Positions 56,318 through 64,000 of a stretch of 64,000 nucleotides of DNA are shown piece by piece. The stretch spans positions 402,686-466,685 of the forward strand of contig KN834753.1 in NCBI GenBank assembly GCA_000827265.1, read 5' to 3'. The position numbers and the translations under genes are program-made. Within the stretch, counting starts at the first letter, position 1. Every line of letters starts with the position of its first letter. Below the pieces are notes generated by a model. The model saw nothing but the letters and a program-made list of their open reading frames with translations. It was not told the DNA's origin and did not search any database. The stretch comes from Collybiopsis luxurians FD-317 M1. Taxonomy: Eukaryota > Basidiomycota > Agaricomycetes > Agaricales > Omphalotaceae.

Positions 56318-58765
56318 TCAAGCTTTATTGGCACTGGAGATTGGACCAGATCTGGCAGCAGCAGCATAAAATGCATCGATCTCAATCTGATAGTCAGCTA
56401 ATACCATTGGTCTTCTTGGAGAGCCTTTCTGTGTAAACTGAAAGGGTTTGTCTGGACTAGCCATCAGTACCATCTATTGTATTGCTGATTAGAACAAAGT
56501 AATTTGGGTGCAGAGTTTGGACCCACATGCTTCTGAATCTGTGCATAGCCAGGGAGACAGCAGTTAACTGCGGATATGAAGGGCCTATAAATCACTGTTA
56601 CAATTGAGATAAGATGAATAGGTCTAACACCCACCACAACTCATTCACTGTTTCTGATGAGTTTAATTGTAATTTTTTGTTGTCTTCAAGCTGTAATATA
56701 ACTCCAAGACAAGATTGACCGTGGCCAAAAACAAGAGCAGAAGTGACATTCTGACAGGAATTACAGATCCTGTCCTCTGTAAAATGTTATGAATCATTGG
56801 ATATGCTTGCTGATAAGCGCAAACTCACCAATTGGTATAGGATTAACCTCAAGAATCGACATAAATGAGATCAGAGTAGAGAGAACAGATTGATCAATCA
56901 ACTCACAAATTCTCCCGTGGATAACATGATTTGGTCTCTGATTCTTCCGATCAGTTTGTAGAGTCCAGGTTTGCTCGGATGAGCAACTGCAAGATCGCCA
57001 GTAGCATAGGCAGGGACTCCATCCAGCTCCGCATCAATGACAGGAAGTTCTGCCTCAGGTTTTGACTGAAAGAGAGAAAGTGAGCTCCTCATTTAGACTC
57101 CTCTTAGGATAGCTTACAGGAACAAATATTTCAAGGGTTAAGTCCCCTCGAGGCAGGAACTTTGGTTCAAAGATTGGGTTTAGTGTAAAATACTCCCAGT
57201 CTTCACCCTGAAAAGCTACATATATTGATGAAATTTTGGCTATAATATAGATGCAACTGTTTCTTACCCGACATCATGGAGCTCAAGAGACCACTTTCAG
57301 TTCTGGAACAGTGATTAGCATATGTATCACACACATGTAATCCATACAGGTACCCACGAGCCATATGCAGTGACAATCTTGACCCCACTCTCCACCAATT
57401 TGTCTCCGACTTCTTTGTTCAGGAAACGTCCTGCATAGGCCTGACAAGCAGAAATTAACATAGCACATATAAAAAGGAGAGTTAAATCCATACCACCGCA
57501 GCCAACTTGCTCAAAAAGTTGACTTTTGAAGGATCGCGAGACCAGGGCTAGGCAGTAATTCACAGTAATTAATACCTCAACAGAAGCCAGTAAAATATTT
57601 CTAACCTCTAGAAGACGTGGAGACGCCCAAATATAATCAGGTTTTGTGTCCTTGAAGCTCTGAAAGACAACATTGCTTCCAGCGGGCCCCAGAGGAACAT
57701 TAATGTGTGGAGAGACAGTAGCCATGATGAATCCAGACCGCGGCTGGGTGAATTCATGTCGGAAAATATATATAGCGACAATGTAAAAGAAACTCACAAC
57801 CCAGAAGAGATGATACAGTCCCGCAGAGTGGAAGAATTCCAACACCTGGGACCCAATCACCTTCCCGGCAAGAGGATATGCCGAAGAATCTAAGTCCCGA
57901 CACTTCGTCACTAGATGAGGTACGGAAAACCCATATAACCTACCAGCTACTAGCCCATTACGGGATATAAAATTGGAACTCCAGTATATGGCCTTGGGTA
58001 TAAGTGATGAAGAGCCTGTGTACGCCGGGGAAAAAATGAGATGCGCTCTGTCCGCAGTATACAGGCACTCACTAGAAGAGTGGCTGATAAAAGCGCGTTG
58101 ATCAAATTCAGAACTATGAGGAGGCAATGGTTCGAAAGTGTTATGTCCAAGATACATTTCCTCGTAGGTGGGCATTTTGCAAATTGCTGGAGCCCACCCT
58201 GAAGATTCGAAGACAAGCTTGTTAATATAGAATGCCAGAGTGCTATTATCATCATTGACTAAGATATGGGTTGGTCGCACCATATCAACAAGTCGAGCAA
58301 CAACGTTTGCTGAGAAGCGAGGAGATATAGGGAATCCTGTGATTCCGGCTCGCAATAGTCCCTACAACATCAAGGATCCATATATTGAGCAAGCCAGGCA
58401 TAATTTATATTCAGAAGAATCGATGGTCACTGACTAGAATTATGGTGAAAAAAGTCAAATTATCTGTCGCGTTGTTAATTTCATTGTGACAGAGGAAATA
58501 GAAACGATTGCGCACTGATTGGTCCGAGAATAACGACTATCGGTGAAGAAGTCGACAAATTGAATCCAATTTGGCGGGCAATAATTCTCCCAGCACGATG
58601 AATTGCTGGAACGACTTCTGCATAGTTGTAGTATCGCAACCTTCCTTTATCGAGAGAATGTAAAAGGACGGGATGGTTTGGATTTCTATCTCTGTGGAAG
58701 TCAACCGCGTATTCGATATTGAGCTCGGCAGGTGGTGGAACAAATGGGGTGCATGAGGAAATCAT
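56318..58765 (-). CDS. Stand-alone adenylate-forming (A-domain) enzyme, NRPS-like type
   Basis: ANL-superfamily enzyme that should activate a carboxylic or amino acid as its adenylate. It resembles the A domain of fungal A-T-R (carboxylic acid reductase/aminoadipate-reductase-like) proteins. Start MISSCTPFVPPPAELN at 58765 (the upstream codon is GTG). Blocks include MRAGITGFPISPRFSA, the P-loop-like GSSSLIPKAIYW, SPHINVPLGPAGSNVVF, TAYGSTESGLLSS (A5, built across an intron), YATGDLAV (A7), GRIRDQIMLSTGEFVNPIPI (A8), ALVFGHGQSCLGVILQL and VNCCLPGYAQIQKH. The last block, FTQKGSPRRPMVLADYQ, keeps the A10 Lys. It ends ARSGPISSANKA and stop. No carrier or reductase domain follows, unlike its roughly 1000-residue relatives. 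About 14 exons. Confidence 0.85.
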
Positions 58766-59622
58766 GGTGAACGCTAAAGTCACCGCACTTGAGACGGAGA
58801 CTACTTATGAGGAGGAATTATAACAATTGCGGCTGTGGCCTATGTCGCGACAAGAAACGCGAAATTGGACATCCGAGTTACAATTATGTGGTTCGCCTAG
58901 GTTCGCTTCTCCCATAACCACGGTTGTACCAGACAAGTTCAGGCCGGTTCAGGTTCAGAATCCAGATGAGGCAAATCGAGTTGGTTTACATTACAGTCGC
59001 AGTCTATTGGCATCAATAGGTGGTGCATAGTTGATGCACAGGTGCCAACATCTTTCTACACTAAACAGATCCCATTCAGTTCGATTCCTGTGCTATCGGG
59101 CTCGGAATTACGCGGAGACGCACTTGCCAAGTTTGTTCCTTTCAGCATTCTATTTTTTGACCACCATAAAGACCGCAATGGAGATTTTTCCCCGTCAGGA
59201 CAAGTGACGCTATAATCGGCTGGTCGGGATCGGCTTTCCCAAGCTTTTCCTCTTGAAGTAAGGAGGTTAATTTCTGAACAAACATCACGGATACGCACAA
59301 ACTACCGTTCTGATGAGAATAAGGAGAAACGAACAAACTACCTGAAGAAGTATGGCATCTGAATTGTAGTGCATGCATCCTGCAAGATACCCGCTAAATC
59401 TTGATCCTGGAACAATTGTTGCCATCTTGTGGTCGCAAATCTATAACGTGTTTATAGGCATGTTCTGGGGTTTTCGGAACGCCATCTCACAGCCATCGTA
59501 ATATCAAGCAATCTCTCCTATATCGGGTCTTTTAATCCAATCAAGTGAGTAATCTAACGCTGTCCTTTCGACCATTAAGTAGATAAGGATTTCTTTCTGT
59601 TACCCCGCTGTTGCATACAAAC
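58766..59622. promoter_or_regulatory. Divergent region between A-domain enzyme and O-methyltransferase
   Basis: 857 bases between two divergent starts, expected to carry both promoters. Minus-strand frames at 59056-59378 and an upstream stretch reading MATIVPGSRFSGYLAG are open but cannot be tied to a family or joined. They may be remnants or chance. No clear TATA box. Confidence 0.4.
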
Positions 59623-61570
59623 ATGACCAGTCGAGCACAAATTGAAGCACTCGTCGGGCTCATCCAACAAGCTGCTCAAGATGCTTTGGCAGAATATGAA
59701 AAATCCGGTGCTGATGCCCCTACTCTTGATTCTGTGGACCCGCATCCGCTGGACAGTGCCTCTGACACGATCGCGCTCAAGAGGATCATAAAAAAACTAG
59801 AGGGCGCATGCGATCAGTTGTGCTCTACGCTTGCTCCACCCGCGCATACCATTCTCAATGTAAGCAACTTTATTATCACATATTATAACTTCCTTAATCT
59901 GTGGTGTAGCGCTCCCAAGACACGTACTGGGCTTGCGTGAGAGTGGCAGTTGATAATAACATCGCCGACGTGCTTGCCGATCATCCAAACGGCCTCCATG
60001 TTTCCAAGCTGTCTGAGATTCTTCACCTTGAGCCTGGCAAGCTCACTTCCGTGCTAAGGTGCTTAGCTGCTCGGCATTGTTTCATTGAAGGTATGTTCTC
60101 GATATCATCTTTTAATTCTCCTACCAACTAAGCATGGTCCTCCAAAGTGGATGAAAATGTCTTTACCAACAATCGATTATCTGTCAAATTGCTATCTACT
60201 GATCCAAGTGCCGCGTACAGTCGCCTTCTCACTCAGGAATGCCAATTGGCCGCGTACTATATGTCCGAGAGCTTGGCAGATCCAGAAGACGGGCCATCTA
60301 AAGACCCTCGTCAATCACCGTTTGTTCGTTCTATGAAGAGTCAGAATCCAAACTTTAAAGGAACTTTTTATGATTATTTGAGCACGAACGTACGTGGACT
60401 AAGTATAGTTATCACCATCTTAACACTGATAATCCGCTATAGCCAGATCGACGCAATGTAAGGTTGTGATACCAAGTTGATTCAACTTCCGCTAATGCTA
60501 AACAGTATATGGGCCGGGGTATGATCGCTATGAATGCTGTTCTCGGTACTCTGTCTTTTGTGGACGGTAAATGGCACATCTGCATTACAAAACTTCATCA
60601 TGCTGATATATGTCTAGTGTTCCCCTGGGGAAACTTTACGACTGTCTGTGATGTCGGCTCCGGAATTGGCGCATTCTCGATGACTCTTCTAGAACGATAC
60701 CCTGAGTTGCAGGTCACCTTGCATGACCGACCCGAAACGGTTACATTAGCGCAAGAGGTTTGTGTGTCGATTGCATTGGCCGGTGTCAGTGATTGAACAG
60801 TTGTGATTTTGCTTGGGTTTCTCAGACATGGAGACGTGACCACGGGCGACTCGTAGAAGAAGGCAAGGTCTTGTTTGCACCCGGAAATTTCTTCGAAGAT
60901 GTACCCGCTAGAGGTCTCGATCTATACTATGTGAGTAGCTCTTTCAGCATGCGGATTCATGACGTTGAGCATCTTTCTTCGTGCAGCTGAGAAATATTCT
61001 TCACAACTGTATGTCTTGATTGCTGTCGAAAATCAAAACTTATGGATTGCTGACCAGGGCCGGATGCTGAGTCTACTCTCATTTTGAAATCTGTTCGGCG
61101 TGCTGTAGGGCCCAACAGCCGTGTTCTAATTCGTAAAACCTGCGTTCAGTCTATCTTTGCACTGTTCTGACGGGGATTTTTGCGCAGATGACTACGTGAT
61201 GCAGCCTTTGAACCGCGTTCCAGATTCGGAAGTAAAGGAAACCGGGCTTGAAATAGTTAGCTCCTACACATCTACTGGCCGACTCACCTTACTGATTGTG
61301 AATTTCCACAGGCTCCCCCACCCCTGCTACCAAGTTTTGGCGCGGGACAAATTCGTCTCTACAGTCAGGATATATTGATGCTCAATATGTATAACGCCCA
61401 CGAACGTACAATCAACGAAGTTTCTAACTTGGCGTACGTGTTATCATTCCAATTGTAGAACTTCCTTTCGGCCCCTCATGTCTTTGATTGCTAGACGCGA
61501 AGCAGACCTTCGACTGGAAAAAGTTTGGGATCTCGGAGAGACGAGCGTGCTGGAGTTTGTCGCAATGTAG
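59623..61570 (+). CDS. SAM-dependent O-methyltransferase (caffeate/sterigmatocystin type)
   Basis: Family 2 O-methyltransferase that moves a methyl from S-adenosylmethionine to a hydroxyl. Start MTSRAQIEALVGLIQQAAQD at 59623; an upstream TTG-initiated frame was rejected. The N-terminal dimerisation/winged-helix part has RVAVDNNIADVLADHPNG and LHVSKLSEILHLEPGKL, then RLLTQECQLAAYYMSESL. The cofactor site is VCDVGSGIGAFSMTLLERY followed by LQVTLHDRPETV. Near the active site are FFEDVPARGLDLYYLRNILH and NWPDAESTLILKSVRRAV; the catalytic His is the one in NILHNW. The C-terminus, GLEI-APPPLLPSFGAG through LEKVWDLGETSVLEFVAM, is built from the last three exons. About ten introns, gene looks intact. 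It is divergent from the A-domain gene. Confidence 0.87.
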
Positions 61571-61906
61571 AAAAAACAGACGAACTGTGTAATGCAACAG
61601 ACTATTTCGACAATACCATCTGCTCTGAATGTGGGCAGCAATGGACCTTGTGAAAGCGAGCGCAGATTATATTGTACATACTCAAGAGAGTGGGCCAAAC
61701 AAGAATTGAGGGGCTTTGTAATAGATGAAAACCTTTGCCTATTATTCGTTTGACTGGGCAACGACAGTCTGGCACTCAATCCACTCTGGTAGCCTGATGT
61801 TGGAACAGACCGCGAGCAGTAGCTCAATGAGGAAAGGCAAAATAAATGTAGAGCCAGTATAAGGTCACGTCATTGCCTGGCTCCGGCAGGTCGTTGCTCA
61901 CTACCC
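61571..61906. other. Short intergenic region
   Basis: 336 bases between the O-methyltransferase stop and the VAC14 start. The minus-strand frame overlapping here (61444-61827) is antisense to the methyltransferase 3' end and unsupported. Confidence 0.5.
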
Positions 61907-64000
61907 ATGGGTACGTTCTACTACCATGGCTATTCTCAGTTCGCCTTTTAACTCTGAACAGACTCGGCCGTCTCCAAGCAGCTAGTCGACAAAATATACG
62001 AGAAACGGAAGGCGGCTGCCCTTGAGCTTGAAAAGTATTTTCTGTCTTTCACCTTCCAAGCAGTTGGCTCAGTATCATTCTAAAGGCAAATCCGAGAATG
62101 TCATTTGCAAGGAGACGACCGTCGTATTTCACTTATTATCGACCAGCTTGTGGAAATGTTCAGCAATCCCAGTAATGCCCTACACGTACGCAATGGAGGT
62201 CTCATTGGTTTGGCTGGCACTGCTATCGCGCTGGGTGTCGATGTTGCTCCCCATATGGACAAGTTTGTATATCCTGTCCTCGACTGTTTTGTCGATCCAG
62301 AAAATCGTATTCGATACTTTTCTGCGGAGTGTCTGTACAATATCGCCAAGGTGTCAAAAGGCGAAGTTTTGGTCTACTTCAATGAGATTTTCGATGCCCT
62401 GAGCAAGGTGTGTCCTTTCAGAACTAACGTCCAGGTAAAATATTGATTCGGGTTCTAGCTCGCTGCAGATTCCGAGTTGTCCGTCAAGAATGGCGCGGAA
62501 CTCTTGGACAGACTTCTCAAAGATATTGTCGCTGAATCCGCCTCCGTATACATTCCCATCCACGCGGAATTCGAAAAACCATCGGACGAAACACAAGGGG
62601 TGCTCGTACCACATCCCGTCGAACCGTATTCCTCAAAGAAAGCATTTTCCTTGGCTCATTTCATTCCTCTTCTGCGCGAACGAATCTATGTGATCAGCCC
62701 CTTCACTAGAAGCTATCTAGTCTCGTGGATAACGGTGTTGGATTCAGTTCCCGAGCTAGAATTGATATCATATCTACCCGAATTTCTCGATGGGCTTCTG
62801 TGAGTTTGCAATACCATATCTGTAGAATCTCTCTGAATATTTTACAGAAAATACCTCTCGGATCCTACAGAGGATGTTCGAGTGGCTACCGAAATCCTGC
62901 TAGCAGATTTTCTCCGTGAAATACGCGAAGTGACCATTGCTAGCAAGCGCTCGGAAAAACTGGCCAAATCGACGCACGACGCGGATTCTGTTAATCCTTC
63001 AGAAGGGATACAAACTGGCGAAAATTCAATAATTCATTCGCCTGAACGACCTGTGTTCATCTCTAATCATGACGATAGTCTACATTCTGATACAGAATAC
63101 AAGGAGGATCGTGGCTCAGACTACGATGTTCGAGATACTGGAGGTGTGCACCCACTCAACTGTCAGAAGCCATGATTTTCTAAATAGATATCACAGCCTG
63201 GGTTCCTGGGCAAGGAGTGCAGATTGACTTCTCTGCCATTGTCGAAATACTTATAGAGCAGTTGGACGGACAACGTATGTGTTCAATTCTTCCTCCTCCC
63301 GCCTAGCTTTAACAACAAACGCAGACGACGAGATCCAGCAATCTACCGCATTACGATGGCTTGCAGAATTTATTAACTTTGCACCAGAAGTCATGGTCCC
63401 TTTCACTCCGCGTCTCATTCCCGCAATCCTTCCAAATCTCGCTCATCACGTCACCATGATTCAGACCTCAGCTGTGCGTACCAACAAACTACTTCTCAAT
63501 GTCATCCAGAACCTTCCTTCACCGTCACCCCCGGAGGTCCCAACGGCCCCATCGACTCGTGTTCAGGCTTCCCCGACTCCAACAACTACCGCAACTTCGA
63601 ATAGTGCTCCTACCACTGCGGCGAGTTCGCGCCAGACTACAATGTTAACAGGGAAAGATTCAATCACAAGGGACGCATCGTCTCCCGAAATGATGGCGGA
63701 GAATGCATCCCCTGCAGCCTCAAATGCGAACTCCACTTCTGCTAGCGCTCCCGCGCTTGGACGATCCCCACGAAGTAACGGTTTGGATTTGTCCATGACA
63801 CCTCGCGCAGCTGGAGCAGTCGCTGCCGAGGCTCTTTCGCCTCCTAGCAGACCCCAGTCTCCCGTCTCTGTCCTCAGTCACTCTGGTCAAACCAACATTC
63901 AAGGATCCATGATAGAAGAACCAGATCTATTTGATTATCAAGCTACAGTCAACGAGCTTACAGTCCAATTCTTGAGCGAGTTCGAGGAGACAAGAGTGGC
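61907..64000 (+). CDS. VAC14: VAC14, PIKfyve/Fab1 complex scaffold, 3' end outside window
   Basis: VAC14 holds the Fab1 lipid kinase and Fig4 phosphatase together on the vacuole/endosome to make PI(3,5)P2. The first exon is only ATGG (61907-61910), spliced to [20 protein letters not shown] and then to [20 protein letters not shown]. The N-terminal HEAT-repeat core follows: [60 protein letters not shown], and a second repeat set with [21 protein letters not shown] variable Ser/Asp-rich stretch at about 62960-63150 is followed by [18 protein letters not shown] and [19 protein letters not shown] Ser/Thr/Ala-rich low-complexity linker at 63510-63900 precedes another helical part that runs off the end. 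Several introns. Confidence 0.92.

Noticed and set aside
62354..62614. Minus-strand frame over VAC14
   Set aside because: Shadow of a conserved VAC14 exon.
1..64000. Search for CRISPR arrays, bacterial operons, LTR elements and integrated viral genes
   Set aside because: No regularly spaced repeats, no reverse transcriptase, integrase or transposase motifs, and no viral hallmark proteins were seen. The window is ordinary fungal nuclear DNA in those respects.

Overview
The window reads as nuclear DNA of a filamentous basidiomycete, probably an Agaricomycete. Nearly every protein gene is broken by many short introns of about 50-70 nt. The gene content is also fungal: a cutinase, a GH18 chitinase, DAL5-like and lactose-permease-like MFS carriers, and multi-TM proteins of types common in mushrooms. 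All gene models below were built by hand from splice signals and frame continuity. There are about 20 protein genes, two tRNA-Thr genes and one 20-base assembly gap (5209-5228).

Layout. 1-9 kb: a small zinc-finger protein, a partial tandem duplication of a TIP41-like gene on the minus strand with one copy frameshifted and the other cut by the gap, two intron-containing tRNA-Thr genes, and an unnamed low-complexity protein. 9-22 kb: a DAL5-type MFS transporter, a 1137-residue family 2 glycosyltransferase and a membrane-anchored GH16 glucanase-like protein. The last two suggest cell-wall or polysaccharide work. 22-29 kb: mostly empty apart from a weak membrane-protein candidate and an intronless F-box protein. 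29-40 kb: a degradative stretch with cutinase and M28 peptidase sharing a divergent promoter, a multi-TM protein, an alpha/beta hydrolase and a GH18 chitinase. 40-48 kb: a lactose-permease-like sugar transporter, a SET-domain methyltransferase and a 2-oxoglutarate/Fe(II) dioxygenase, all on the minus strand.

48-61.6 kb holds the most interesting group: a DUF6534-like membrane protein, a class V PLP enzyme of isopenicillin-N-epimerase type, a flavin monooxygenase with an N-terminal NTF2/SnoaL-like region, a stand-alone adenylation-domain protein of the NRPS-like reductase type, and a class II-type O-methyltransferase. Together these are the parts expected of a small secondary-metabolite cluster that activates an acid, handles amino-group chemistry, oxygenates and O-methylates. 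No polyketide synthase, terpene synthase or full NRPS lies beside them in this window. The window ends inside VAC14, a conserved housekeeping gene that probably marks the right border of this accessory region.

Limits: exon borders come from reading GT/AG (and three GC/AG) signals and frame agreement. Family assignments come from recognised motifs, not searches.
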